Positions 9,357 through 18,353 of a stretch of DNA of 64,000 nt are shown piece by piece (position 1 is the first letter of the stretch; every line of letters starts with the position of its first letter). The translations under genes were made by a program, and so were the position numbers. Where the stretch lies: contig JACJDG010000003.1 of NCBI GenBank assembly GCA_016432725.1, positions 930,001 to 994,000 of the forward strand. Direction: 5' to 3'. The stretch comes from Streptomyces sp. DHE7-1. Its GTDB lineage: Bacteria > Actinomycetota > Actinomycetes > Streptomycetales > Streptomycetaceae. The notes beneath the pieces are model-generated. The model saw nothing but the letters and a program-made list of their open reading frames with translations, searched no databases and was not told the origin of the DNA.

Positions 9357-10475
9357 TCAGCCGCGAAGGGCGTGGGCGAGTGCGTCCACGACGCGCTGCT
9401 GCTGGTCGGGGGTGATGTGCGGGTGGAGCGGGAGCGACAGGATCCGCTCCGCCGTCCGCTCGGCGTTCGGGAAGTCGCCCCGGGAGTGGCCGAGGTGGCG
9501 GTACGCCGGGGTCAGGTGGACCGGCGCCGGATAGTGCACCCCGGCACCGATGCCCTCCGCGTTGAGCTTGCCGACGACGTCGTCGCGGTCGGCCCCGTCG
9601 ACCTGGAGGACGTAGAGGTGCCACACGTGGACGTTGCCGGGTGCCGTCACCGGGAGCACGACCCGGCCGGACGCGGCGAGGCCGGCGAGCAGCTCGTCGT
9701 AGCGGGCCGCGGCCGCCCGGCGGGCCTCGTTGCCGGCCGCGAGGCGCTTCAGCTTCGCCCGCAGGACGACGGCCTGCAGCCCGTCCAGCCGGCTGTTGAA
9801 ACCGGGCACGTCGTGGCGGTACTTGGCGACGCCGCCGTGGTTCGCGATGGCCCGTACCAGGCCGGCCCGCTCCTCGTCGTCGGTGAGCACCGCGCCCGCG
9901 TCACCGTAGGCGCCCAGGTTCTTGCCCGGGTAGAAGCTGGTCGCCGCGATGCCGCCGCTGCCCGGCGACCGGCCGTCGCGGGTGGCGCCCTGGCACTGTG
10001 CCGCGTCCTCGACCACCCGGACGTGTCCGGGCAGCCCGTCGCTCAGGGCCGTCACGTCGGCCATCTGGCCGTAGAGGTGGACCGGGACGACCGCGCGGGT
10101 GGCGGGGCCGACCGCGTCCAGCGCGGCCCGGGGGTCGAGCAGGTAGGTATCGGGCAGGCAGTCGGCGAGGACCGGCCGCGCCCCGGTGCGGGCCACCGCG
10201 CCCGCGGTGGCGATGAAGGTGTTGGCGGGCACCACGACCTCGTCGCCGGGTCCCACCCCGCTGGCGCGCAGGGCGAGTTCGACGGCGTCGGTGCCGTTGG
10301 CGACACCGGCGCAGTGCGCGACACCGCCGAAGTCCGCGTACTCGCGCTCGAACAGGCGGACCTCCTCTCCGCCGATGAACGCGGTGCCCGCCAGGACACG
10401 TTCGAACCCGGCCCGTACCTCGTCGGCGACCTCCTCGTGGGCCGCCTTGAGGTCCACGAGCGGAATCTGGTTCAT
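9357..10475 (-). CDS. DegT/DnrJ/EryC1/StrS-family sugar aminotransferase
   Basis: A complete 372-residue PLP enzyme of the class that aminates keto-sugars on nucleotides, usually with glutamate as donor. IPLVDLKAAHEEV is the usual N-terminus, and GVANGTDAVELALRA binds the cofactor phosphate. VVEDAAQCQGA holds the aspartate that contacts the pyridine nitrogen (about residue 158), and SFYPGKNLGAYGDAG (about 182-196) contains the lysine that forms the internal aldimine. ATG 10475 overlaps the TGA of the acyltransferase gene. It resembles WbpE/FdtB-type 3-aminotransferases more than the other aminotransferase in this operon, but the exact sugar position is not shown by the sequence. Confidence 0.9.
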   Translation of the reverse strand: MNQIPLVDLKAAHEEVADEVRAGFERVLAGTAFIGGEEVRLFEREYADFGGVAHCAGVANGTDAVELALRASGVGPGDEVVVPANTFIATAGAVARTGARPVLADCLPDTYLLDPRAALDAVGPATRAVVPVHLYGQMADVTALSDGLPGHVRVVEDAAQCQGATRDGRSPGSGGIAATSFYPGKNLGAYGDAGAVLTDDEERAGLVRAIANHGGVAKYRHDVPGFNSRLDGLQAVVLRAKLKRLAAGNEARRAAAARYDELLAGLAASGRVVLPVTAPGNVHVWHLYVLQVDGADRDDVVGKLNAEGIGAGVHYPAPVHLTPAYRHLGHSRGDFPNAERTAERILSLPLHPHITPDQQQRVVDALAHALRG

Positions 10476-11182
10476 GTGACTGGTCCCCCCAGTGCGTGCT
10501 TCGCGAAGTCGTCGTTGCGCGAGGCGAGTTGGTCGAGTGCGGGCGTGTCCGCCGCGCGCAGCCGCCGGGCCGGGCTCCCCACCCAGACCTCGCCCGGCGG
10601 CACATCGCCGAGCACGGCGCTCCCCATCCCGATCAGCGACCAGGCGCCGACCGTCGTGCCTTCCCTGATCAGGGCGCCGGAGCCCAGATAGGCGCCCCGC
10701 TCCACCCGTGCGCCCCCGCCGAGGCGGACGCCGGACGCGATGGTCACGAAGTCCCCGACGACGTCGTCGTGGGTGAGGACGGCCTGCGGCATCACCGCGA
10801 CGTGCGCGCCCACCCGCACGGCGGCGGTCAGCGCGCAGTGCGCGAGCAGGACCGACCCGGGGCCCACCTCGGACGACCTCGACACCGAGGCCGTCGGGTG
10901 GACCACGGTGGCGTAGCGGTCCGCGGGCAGACCGAGCCTGCCGACGAGCCGGGCGCGGGACGCGTAGTCCCGCGGGTTGCCCACGCAGACGACCACGCGG
11001 GCCCGGTCCAGGTCGTGGACCAGGTCGCAGCCGCCGAGGACGGGGACGCCGTCCACCTCGGTTCCGTGCAGGGCCGCGTCGTCGTCGAGGTGGCCGAGCA
11101 GCTCGGTGCCGCCCGTGTCCCGTACGGCCTGCGCGGTCTCCCGGGCGAAGCCGCCGGCGCCGACGATCAGCAGCCCGGTCAT
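10472..11182 (-). CDS. NeuD/PglD-type sugar O/N-acyltransferase
   Basis: A 236-residue left-handed beta-helix acyltransferase. The N-terminal LLIVGAGGFARETAQ is the sugar-binding Rossmann-like domain of the NeuD/PglB/VioB family. The C-terminal half shows hexapeptide repeats (VGPGSVLLAHCALTAAVRVG, IASGVRLGGGARV, YLGSGALIREGTTVG) that form the acetyl-CoA-binding coil; HPTASVS supplies the likely catalytic histidine. ATGA overlaps link it to the aminotransferases on both sides. Between two aminotransferases, it most likely N-acylates the amino group they install, as PglD does in bacillosamine synthesis. Confidence 0.88.
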   Translation of the reverse strand: MTGLLIVGAGGFARETAQAVRDTGGTELLGHLDDDAALHGTEVDGVPVLGGCDLVHDLDRARVVVCVGNPRDYASRARLVGRLGLPADRYATVVHPTASVSRSSEVGPGSVLLAHCALTAAVRVGAHVAVMPQAVLTHDDVVGDFVTIASGVRLGGGARVERGAYLGSGALIREGTTVGAWSLIGMGSAVLGDVPPGEVWVGSPARRLRAADTPALDQLASRNDDFAKHALGGPVT

Positions 11183-12316
11183 CTTCGGGCCTGTTCGCGC
11201 AGCGCCGTCACGACGCGGTCCTGCTGGGCCTCGGTCATCGTGTGGAACAGCGGCAGGATCAGCGAGTCGCGGCTGATCCGCTCGGTGACCGGGAGCGGGG
11301 CGCGGGGGTGGCCGGCGTAGGCGGGTTCGAGGTGCGCCGCCATGATCCCGCGCCGGGCGGAGACTCCGGCATCGGCGAGCGCGGCCAGCAGGTCGTCCCG
11401 GCCGACGGGGAAGCCCTCGTCCAGGAGCACCCAGTAGGACTGGAAGTTGCTCTGCCCGTGCCCGGGGTCGCGGACCGGGGTGAGTCCTGGCACGTCCCGC
11501 AGCAACCGGTCGTAGCGGGAGGCCAGTTCGCGGCGACGGACGATCATCGCGTCGAGTTTGCCGAGCTGGACCAGGCCGACCGCGGCCTGGATGTCCGTCA
11601 TCCGGTAGTTGTAGCCGACCTCGAGGTAGCTCTCCAGGACCGGCTTGCTGCTCGCATGGCGCTGGGCCGCCGAGGCGTTCATCCCGTGCTCGCGCAGCCG
11701 GCGCAGGCGCTCGGCCCACGCGGCGTCGTCGGTGGTGACCATGCCGCCCTCGCCGGTGGTGACGACCTTGCGGGGGTGGAAGGACCAGGCGGCGATCAGC
11801 GCTCCGTGCCCCACGGGCTTGCCGCCGACGGTCGAGCCGATGGCGCAGGCCGCGTCCTCCACCAGCGGCAGGTCCCAGTCGGCGCAGGCGGCCCGCAGGG
11901 CGTGCACATCGGCCGGTACGCCGCCCTGGTGGACGGCGAGGACGGCTCTGGTGCGGGGGTGCGGACGGCGTCGACGGTGGCCGTGGTCAGGTTGCCGGTG
12001 GCGGGCTCGACGTCGGCGAACACGGGCTCGGAGCCGACGTAGCGCACCGCGTTGGCGGTGGCGATGAACGACAGGGAGGGCACCACGACCTCGTCGCCCG
12101 GCCCGAGGCCGAGCGCGACCAGGGACAGGTGCAGGGCGGTGGTGCACGAGCTGACCGCGACGGCGTGCTCGGCGCCCACCCGCTCCGCGAAGGCCCGCTC
12201 GAAGGCGGCGACCCGGGGCCCTGGGCGACCCATCCGGAGAGCACCGCCTCGGAGGCGGCCCGGGCCTCCTCCTCGCCGAGCCAGGGGATCATCACCGGGA
12301 CACGGTCGGCGCTCAC
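11179..12316 (-). CDS. DegT/DnrJ/EryC1/StrS-family aminotransferase, two one-base frameshifts
   Basis: About 379 residues once two lost C residues are restored, near 12218 (joining WVAQGP to [14 protein letters not shown]) and near 11956 (joining DAVRTP to [12 protein letters not shown]). The rebuilt protein has all the family landmarks: [20 protein letters not shown] for phosphate binding, [13 protein letters not shown] (cofactor aspartate) and [15 protein letters not shown] with the PLP lysine. GTG 12316 overlaps the TGA of the epimerase gene (GTGA), and the stop overlaps the acyltransferase ATG. It is a PglE/ArnB-like paralogue of the aminotransferase at 9357-10475, so the operon could install two amino groups or act on two sugars. 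I regard the breaks as sequence errors, not decay. Confidence 0.85.
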
Positions 12317-13314
12317 CGGGCGGCCTCCCCCGCGGCGCGCTCCGCGCGCCACCAGTCGACCAGGTCCCTGAGCCCGGTGCGCAGGTCGATCCGCGCGGTG
12401 AAGCCGAGCCGCTCGGCGGCGCGCGTGGTGTCCGCGAGCCGCCGGACCACCCCGTTGACCGCGCGGGCGGGGCCGTGCTCGGGCTCCAGGCCCTCGGCGC
12501 CCATCGCGTCGAGCAGGCCCTGGGCGAGCTCCTTCAGCGAGGTCTCCGTGCCGCTCGCGACGTTGAAGACCTCGTCGGTCAGATCCGACTCGGCGGCGAG
12601 CACGTTGGCCCTGGCGATGTCCCTGACGTCGACGAAGTCCATGGTCTGGCTGCCGTCGCCGAGGATCAGCGGCGGCTCGCCCGACTCGATGCGCTCCATC
12701 CAGCGGATGAGCACCTCGGTGTAGAGGCCGTGGATGTCCATCCGGGGGCCGTAGACGTTGAAGTACCGCAGTGCCACGTAGTCCAGGCCGTACATGGCGT
12801 GGAAGCTGCGCAGCATGCCCTCGTTGAAGGCCTTGGCCGCGCCGTAGAACGTGTCGTTGTTGTAGGCGTGGTGGCGTTCGGTCGTCGGGAACTCCTCGGC
12901 CATGCCGTAGACGGACGCCGAGGAGGAGGCGACCACCTTGCCGACCCCGGCCTCGACCGCCGCCTCCAGGACGTTGAAGGTGCCGTCGACCATGACCTCG
13001 TTGGCGAGCCTTGGCTCCTCCGCGCACTGCGTGATGCGGATCGCGGCGAGGTGGAACACCAGGTCCGCGCCGTCGGTGGCCTTCCGCACGGCGGCGGCGT
13101 CACGGATGTCGCCCTCGACGACCTCGACGACGCCGCTGCGCAGGGCGCCGGCAAGATTGGCCATCCGTCCGCGGACGAAGTTGTCCAGCACGACGATCTC
13201 GCGGGCACCGCCCTCGGCCAGGAGGTCGACGAGATTGGACCCGATGGTCCCCGCCCCTCCGGTGACCAGGATCTTCTTGCCCCGTACGCTGCTCAACTGA
13301 ACTGCCCTCTCCAT
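12313..13314 (-). CDS. NAD-dependent sugar epimerase/dehydratase
   Basis: A 333-residue extended short-chain dehydrogenase. [10 protein letters not shown] is the NAD-binding GxxGxxG loop, GDIRD the adenine-binding aspartate, and [11 protein letters not shown] followed by YGAAKAFNE supplies the Ser-Tyr-Lys catalytic set. [12 protein letters not shown] is the family's substrate-side signature. It would epimerise or dehydrate an NDP-hexose, making the keto-sugar used by the aminotransferases. ATG 13314 is my choice; an in-frame TTG at 13329 and a TTG a few codons downstream behind GGAGAGGGCAG are alternatives. It sits 11 bases after the oxidoreductase stop, in the same operon. Confidence 0.87.
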   Translation of the reverse strand: MERAVQLSSVRGKKILVTGGAGTIGSNLVDLLAEGGAREIVVLDNFVRGRMANLAGALRSGVVEVVEGDIRDAAAVRKATDGADLVFHLAAIRITQCAEEPRLANEVMVDGTFNVLEAAVEAGVGKVVASSSASVYGMAEEFPTTERHHAYNNDTFYGAAKAFNEGMLRSFHAMYGLDYVALRYFNVYGPRMDIHGLYTEVLIRWMERIESGEPPLILGDGSQTMDFVDVRDIARANVLAAESDLTDEVFNVASGTETSLKELAQGLLDAMGAEGLEPEHGPARAVNGVVRRLADTTRAAERLGFTARIDLRTGLRDLVDWWRAERAAGEAAR

Positions 13315-13325
13315 CGGTGGAACTG

Positions 13326-14380
13326 TCAATGCCCGGCGCGCAGGCCGACGACCGCGCCCCGGAACTCCAGGCTCCGCGAGGCCGCTTCGAGAATGTCCAG
13401 CACGCGCAGGCCCGCCCGGCCGTCGGTCAGCGGTGCCCGCCCGCCGCCGATCGCGTCGGCGAACTCGTCGACCATGCTGCGCAGCGCTTCCTTCTCGCCG
13501 ATCGCGGGGGCGACCATGTCCCGGAGCGGTAGGAGACGAGCATCTCCCTGCGCTCGTCCGCGCCGATCTCCTGCGGCGCGGCCAGGTCCACCCCGCGGTC
13601 GTAGACCGCGACGCGCTGCACCGGGTTGAGGTCGTCCCAGATCAGGGTGCGCTTGGAGCCGCCCACCATGGTGGTGCGCACCTTGGTCGGGGAGAGCCAG
13701 TTGACGTGCACGTGGGCGATGGCCCCCGTGTTGAGCTGGAGCGTCAGGTAGGCCACGCAGGCCTGTCCCGTGCCGATCGGGTCGGCCCCGTGGGCGGCGA
13801 CGGCGACCGGCTCGACGTCGTCGGGGAGGATGAAGTCCAGGATCGACAGGTCGTGGGGGGCCAGGTCCCACAGGACGTCGATGTCCTTCTGGACGAGGCC
13901 GAGGTTGATCCGCACCGAGTCGACGAAGTGGATCTCGCCGAGTTCGCCGGAGCGGACCATGTCGCGGATGCGGCTCACGGCGGGTGTGTAGCAGTAGGTG
14001 TGGTCGCACATCAGGGTGAGGCCGCGCTCCTCCGCCTCGGCGACCAGGCGCATCCCGTCGGCGTAGGTGGCCGCGAGCGGCTTCTCCACCAGGACGTGCT
14101 TGCCGGCGCGCAGGGCGGCCAGGGCGATGTCGAGGTGGGTCCCGGCGGGGGTGGCCACGGCGACCGCGGTGACGGCGGGATCGGCCAGGACGGCCGCGTA
14201 GTCCGCGGTGGCCTGGACCGTCGAGTAGCCGCCGAGGACCCGCTGCGCCCGGTCCACGTCGAGGTCGCAGAGCCAGCGCAGCCGGAACCGCTCGCTGGCC
14301 TGGAAGTTGCGTACCAGGTTGGGGCCCCAGTAGCCGGCCCCGACGACCGCGACCCCCAGCGGATCCGTGGTCTGCGTCAC
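13326..14380 (-). CDS. Gfo/Idh/MocA-family sugar oxidoreductase, one-base frameshift
   Basis: About 351 residues after restoring one G near 13527 (TCCGGGACATG becoming TCCGGGGACATG), which joins MLVSYRSG to DMVAPAIGEKEALRSM. GVAVVGAGYWGPNLVRNF is the NAD(P)-binding N-terminus, and HVLVEKPLAATYADG is the EKP motif with the catalytic lysine. DLAPHDLSILDF carries the His/Asp typical of the WlbA/WbpB type. GTG 14380 is chosen over an upstream in-frame ATG (14404) because AGGAAGAGGAA lies just ahead. Probably oxidises a UDP-amino-sugar acid or keto-sugar, feeding the aminotransferases. Confidence 0.85.
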
Positions 14381-14403
14381 TGTGTTCCTCTTCCTTCGGT
14401 CCA

Positions 14404-15846
14404 TCAGTAGGCCCCCGCTCCGCGCACCACGGCGGACCCGGTGCGCAGCAGGATGGTCAGGTCGAGGCCCATCGACCAGTTGTCCACGTATCCGAGGTCG
14501 AGCCGGACCGCCTCGTCCCAGGGCAGGTCGGAACGGCCGCTCACCTGCCACAGTCCGGTGAGGCCGGGCTTCACGAGCAGCCGGCGCTTGACGTCCGGCG
14601 TGTACTCCTCGACCTCCTCGGGCAGCGAGGGGCGGGGGCCGACGAGCGACATGTGGCCCCGCACCACGTTGAGGAGCTGCGGGATCTCGTCGATCGAGCT
14701 GCGGCGCAGCAGCGAGCCGACCCGGGTGATCCGCGGGTCCTCCTTCACCTTGAACAGCAGGCCGTCGCTGTTCTGGTTGAGGTGCTCCAGTTCCGCCCGC
14801 AGTGCCTCGGAGTCCTGCCGCATGGTGCGGAACTTCAGCATGGTGAAGTGGTTTCCGTAGCGGCCCACCCGGCGCTGCCGGAACAGCGCGGGACCGGTGC
14901 TGTCCAGCCGGACGACCAGGGCGATCACCAGCATGGGCACCAGGAGCACCGCCAGCAGCGCCGCGGCGAGCGCCCGGTCCAGCAGGTCCTTGGGCAGCCG
15001 AGAGGCCCGGGAGAGGTTCGGTGCCTGTATCCGCATCAGCGGGACCCCGTTGGTGGGCCGTACCACCAGCCGGGAGGCGGACACGTCGGTCAGCACGGGG
15101 GCCAGCAGGAAGTCGACGTCCTGCACGGCGGCCGTCCACGACATCCGGCGCAGCACGGAGGCGTCGAACTCGGGCGCGGGGAGCGCCACGACGGTGCCGA
15201 TGCCCATGGCGCGGACGACGTCGTTCATGTCGCCGATCCCGCCGAGGACGGGGAGCCCCAGCTCACGGATCGCGACGGCGTTCTCCGGGTCGCTCAGGCA
15301 CACGCCGGCGACCTGCAACTCCTTGGCGCCGCCCGGCCTGCGCAGCACGGCGACCAGTTCGACGATCCCGTGCGACGGCCCGACCAGGAGTGTCGTGGTG
15401 CGGTCCCGGCCGCGCGCCCAGCGCCGGTACAGCCGGCGGCGGAGCGCGTACCGGACCGCCAGGGCGATCACGGCGGCCGGTACCGCGGCCGCGATCATGT
15501 CGTGCAGCAGCCCCAGGTCGCGTGCGAACAGCCAGTACGCGCACGCGGCCAGCGCCGGCAGGGCGACGGCCCCGCGCAGCACCCGCACGTACTCCTCGGT
15601 TCCCAGACCGAGGGCGCCCCGGTCGTAGCAGCGATGCGCCAGCATCGCCACGATCCACATCGGCGGCAGCACCAGGGCCACCGTCCAGCGGCCGTAGGCC
15701 CCGTGGATCACTAAGGCCGCGGCTACGGCCGCCAGGCCGTCCGCGACCAACAGGACCGAACGGTACTTCCGTTCCCAAGGTCTTCGGCGCGCTTCCGGAC
15801 TCCTGTGATCCAGAACCACCTGCTCATGCGTGACCTCAATGGTCAT
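14404..15846 (-). CDS. Undecaprenyl-phosphate sugar phosphotransferase (initiating enzyme)
   Basis: A 480-residue polyprenyl glycosylphosphotransferase that would start each polysaccharide repeat by moving a sugar-1-phosphate onto undecaprenyl phosphate in the inner face of the membrane. Four N-terminal helices and a CoA-binding-like Rossmann domain (TTTLLVGPSHGIVELVAVL) precede the C-terminal Bac_transf domain. That domain has a membrane helix, FRQRRVGRYGNHFTMLKFRT, IDEIPQLLNVVRGHMSLVGP and KPGLTGLWQVSGRSD. ATG 15846 follows a run of G and fits the family start; the frame is open further upstream but that extension looks non-coding. It heads the minus-strand operon and overlaps the next possible ATG by four bases. 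Confidence 0.9.
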   Translation of the reverse strand: MTIEVTHEQVVLDHRSPEARRRPWERKYRSVLLVADGLAAVAAALVIHGAYGRWTVALVLPPMWIVAMLAHRCYDRGALGLGTEEYVRVLRGAVALPALAACAYWLFARDLGLLHDMIAAAVPAAVIALAVRYALRRRLYRRWARGRDRTTTLLVGPSHGIVELVAVLRRPGGAKELQVAGVCLSDPENAVAIRELGLPVLGGIGDMNDVVRAMGIGTVVALPAPEFDASVLRRMSWTAAVQDVDFLLAPVLTDVSASRLVVRPTNGVPLMRIQAPNLSRASRLPKDLLDRALAAALLAVLLVPMLVIALVVRLDSTGPALFRQRRVGRYGNHFTMLKFRTMRQDSEALRAELEHLNQNSDGLLFKVKEDPRITRVGSLLRRSSIDEIPQLLNVVRGHMSLVGPRPSLPEEVEEYTPDVKRRLLVKPGLTGLWQVSGRSDLPWDEAVRLDLGYVDNWSMGLDLTILLRTGSAVVRGAGAY

Positions 15847-16186
15847 GCCCCCCCACCACATGCGGGCTACCCCTGACCGAGCGATGCGGACATACGGTCG
15901 CAAGTCCGCGGCCAGGGCCGGAACGGCGCCGGTGCGTCTCCTCAACACATCGACGCCGGAAAACCAGGGCGCGGTCAGCGGTTCCCCAACCGCCTCGCGA
16001 ACCCTGCATGTTGGCTGTTGCCTGTGCCGTATCCGGCTTACGAATCCGCTACTTGACTGAGCGTCAGGTGCGGATGTCCCTCCCAAACCGGCCCGGCGGA
16101 CCTCAATCTAGACCACGGGACGCAGTCGCGGGAACAGTTGGACGAAACACTCGGCGCAATGACGACACCGACGGCATACTGCCCGG
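15847..16186. promoter_or_regulatory. Divergent intergenic region between sugar transferase and GT2
   Basis: This 340-base gap separates the leftward exopolysaccharide operon from the rightward GT2-MFS operon and must hold promoters for both. The only element I can place with some trust is CATACT at 16175-16180, a -10-like hexamer six bases before GTG 16187. For the leftward operon, a G-rich ribosome binding site precedes ATG 15846, but no convincing promoter stands out. No gene was recognised here. Confidence 0.5.
16175..16180 (+). promoter_or_regulatory. Candidate -10 element for a leaderless GT2 transcript
   Basis: CATACT ends exactly seven bases before GTG 16187, so transcription would start on or next to the start codon. 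There is no ribosome binding site in this stretch, which supports leaderless translation. No good -35 box was found. Confidence 0.45.
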
Positions 16187-17035
16187 GTGACGAGCATCGT
16201 GATCCCGGCGCACAACGAGGCGCGCGTCCTCGGCCGGCTCCTCGATTCGCTGCTGGCGGACCCCTCCGGGGACGAGACCGACATCGTGGTCGTGTGCAAC
16301 GGCTGCACGGACGACACCGCGCGGATCGCCGCCCAGCGCGGGCCGCGCGTGACGGTGGTGGAGATCCCGGTCCCCTCCAAGCACGCGGCCCTGCGGGCGG
16401 GGGACGACCACGCGCGCGGTTTTCCGCGGATCTACGTGGACGCCGACGTCGTGATCACGGGCGCCGACGTGCGGGCGCTGACCGGGCCCCTCGCCGACGA
16501 GGCCTCGGGCATCCTCGCCACCGCGCCCGAACGGCAGCTCCCGCTGGCCGCCTGCGCCTGGCCGGTGCGGGCCTACTACCGCGTGTGGCAGCGGCTCCCG
16601 GCCGTGCGCGAGGGGCTGTTCGGCCGGGGCGTCATCGCGGTCTCCAAGGCCGGGTACGCCCGGATCGCGGCGCTGCCGCCGCTGATGGCGGACGATCTGG
16701 CCGCGTCCCTGGCGTTCGCCCCCGAGGAGCGGCTCGTGGTCGGTGCGGCCCGGGTCGTGGTCCACCCGCCGCGCACCTGGCCGGATCTGGTCAGACGGCG
16801 GATCCGGGCCGCGGTGTCCACCGCCCAGGTCGAGAAGCACCGGGACCCGCGGGAGGCGTCGGCGCGCACCGGCGGGGCGGACCTGCTGGCCGTGGTCCGC
16901 GCGGAGCCGGGGCTCCTGGCGGGTGCCGTGGTCTTCGTCGCCACGGCGGTCGTCGCCCGGTGGCGGGCCCGGAAGGCCATCGAGGCGGAGGACTTCGGCA
17001 CCTGGCTGCGGGACGAGAGCAGCCGGCAGAACTGA
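16187..17035 (+). CDS. Family 2 glycosyltransferase
   Basis: A 282-residue GT2 enzyme. TSIVIPAHNEARVLGRLL starts the fold, IVVVCNGCTDDTARIAAQ is the nucleotide-binding loop, and RIYVDADVVITGADV (about residue 85) carries the DxD-like metal site. PLMADDLAASLAFA (about 165) is the acceptor-side motif, and a C-terminal hydrophobic stretch (LAGAVVFVATAVVARWRA) probably anchors it to the membrane. GTG 16187 has no ribosome binding site but a correctly spaced -10 hexamer. It leads a rightward set with an MFS protein (26 bases later) and a secreted propeller-like protein, apparently separate from the larger cluster to the left. Confidence 0.82.
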   Translation: MTSIVIPAHNEARVLGRLLDSLLADPSGDETDIVVVCNGCTDDTARIAAQRGPRVTVVEIPVPSKHAALRAGDDHARGFPRIYVDADVVITGADVRALTGPLADEASGILATAPERQLPLAACAWPVRAYYRVWQRLPAVREGLFGRGVIAVSKAGYARIAALPPLMADDLAASLAFAPEERLVVGAARVVVHPPRTWPDLVRRRIRAAVSTAQVEKHRDPREASARTGGADLLAVVRAEPGLLAGAVVFVATAVVARWRARKAIEAEDFGTWLRDESSRQN

Positions 17036-17061
17036 TCGCACCGCACCTGGAGTCCCCGATC

Positions 17062-18353
17062 ATGTACCTCACCGACCGCTCCACACCCGCCCGGGCGGAC
17101 ACCGCGCGGGGCCGCGGCCCCCGGCGCGGGGTCGCCCCGGTCGTGCTCGTGCTCGGCACGGTCAGCCTGATCACCGACGTCTCCTCGGAGATGGTCACCG
17201 CGGTCCTGCCGCTCTACCTGGTCAGCCGACTCGGCTTCAGCCCGCTGGGGTTCGGCGCCCTGGACGGCGTCTACAACGGCGTCAGCGCCCTGGTCCAGCT
17301 CACCGGCGGCCACCTCGCCGACCGCGTGCGCAACCACAAGCTGCTGGCCGGACTCGGCTACGGTCTGTCCGCGCTCTGCAAACCACTGCTGCTGCTCGCC
17401 GGCAGCATCGGCACGCTCGGCACCGTCCTCGCCCTGGAGCGCACCGGCAAGGGCCTGCGCACCGCCCCGCGCGACGCGATGATCTCCCTGGCCACGCCGG
17501 CCGCGAACCAGGGCCGGGCCTTCGGCGTGCACCGGGCGATGGACACCACCGGCGCGATGCTCGGCCCGCTCGCGGCCTTCCTCATCCTGCGCGCGGCGGC
17601 GGACGGCTACGACGCCGTGTTCGGGGTGAGCGCCTGCGTCGCCGTGCTCGGCGTGCTCGTGCTGGTTCTGTTCGTACCCGGCAGGCGGCGGGAGGCGGGC
17701 GCGGACGCACCGGACGGCCCGGACGGCAGGCCGCCGGTCCGGGTGCGCGAGGCTCTCGCGCTGCTGCGTCTGCCACGGCTGCGGGCGCTGGCCGGCTGCG
17801 CCGCGCTCCTCGGCCTGACCACCGTCAGCGACGCCTTCGTCTACCTGCTCCTGCAGCGCCGCGCGGGCATCGGCGAGCAGTGGTTCACGCTGCTGCCGCT
17901 GGGCACCGCCGCGGTGTTCCTGCTGCTCGCCGTGCCCGCCGGCGCGCTGGCCGACCGGATCGGGCGGCGCACCGTGTTCCTCGCCGGGCACGTGGGCCTG
18001 CTCGTGGCCTACGCCCTGCTGCTGTGGGCCCCGGCCACACCGGTCCTGGCCCCGCCGTGCTCGCCCTGCACGGCACGTTCTACGCGGCCACCGACGGCGT
18101 GCTCCCGGCCGCCCTCGCCGGCATCGTGCCCGAGGAGCTGCGCGCCAGTGGCCTCGCCATCGTCGGCACCAGCCAGGCGCTGGCCCGGTTCTGCTGCTCG
18201 CTGGCCTTCGGCGCGGCCTGGACGGTGTGGGGCGACGGCCCGGCACTGGCCGGCTCGGCGGTCGGCCTGCTGGTGTGCGCGGCCGTCGCGGCCGTGGTGC
18301 TGCGGCCGGCCGGCGGGACCCGACGACCCCCTCAGCCCCAAGGATCCGGATGA
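17062..18353 (+). CDS. MFS transporter, one-base frameshift
   Basis: About 430 residues with twelve predicted membrane helices after restoring one C near 18050 (CTGGCCCCGCC), which joins ATPVLAP to AVLALHGTFYAATDG. VSLITDVSSEMVTAVLPLYL is the first helix, and GGHLADRVRNHKLLAG is the conserved loop 2-3 motif. RTAPRDAMISLATP and ALADRIGRRTVFLAG (the equivalent motif in the second half) support a complete 6+6 MFS fold. ATG 17062. The stop overlaps the next gene's ATG (ATGA), so the transporter and the secreted propeller-like protein are coupled. Substrate unknown; the neighbouring GT2 and secreted protein suggest an export or cell-surface role (inference). Confidence 0.83.

Noticed and set aside
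15847..16086. N-terminal extension of the initiating sugar transferase
   Set aside because: The frame is open, but the residues do not resemble the family start; ATG 15846 has a G-rich ribosome binding site and matches the expected N-terminus.
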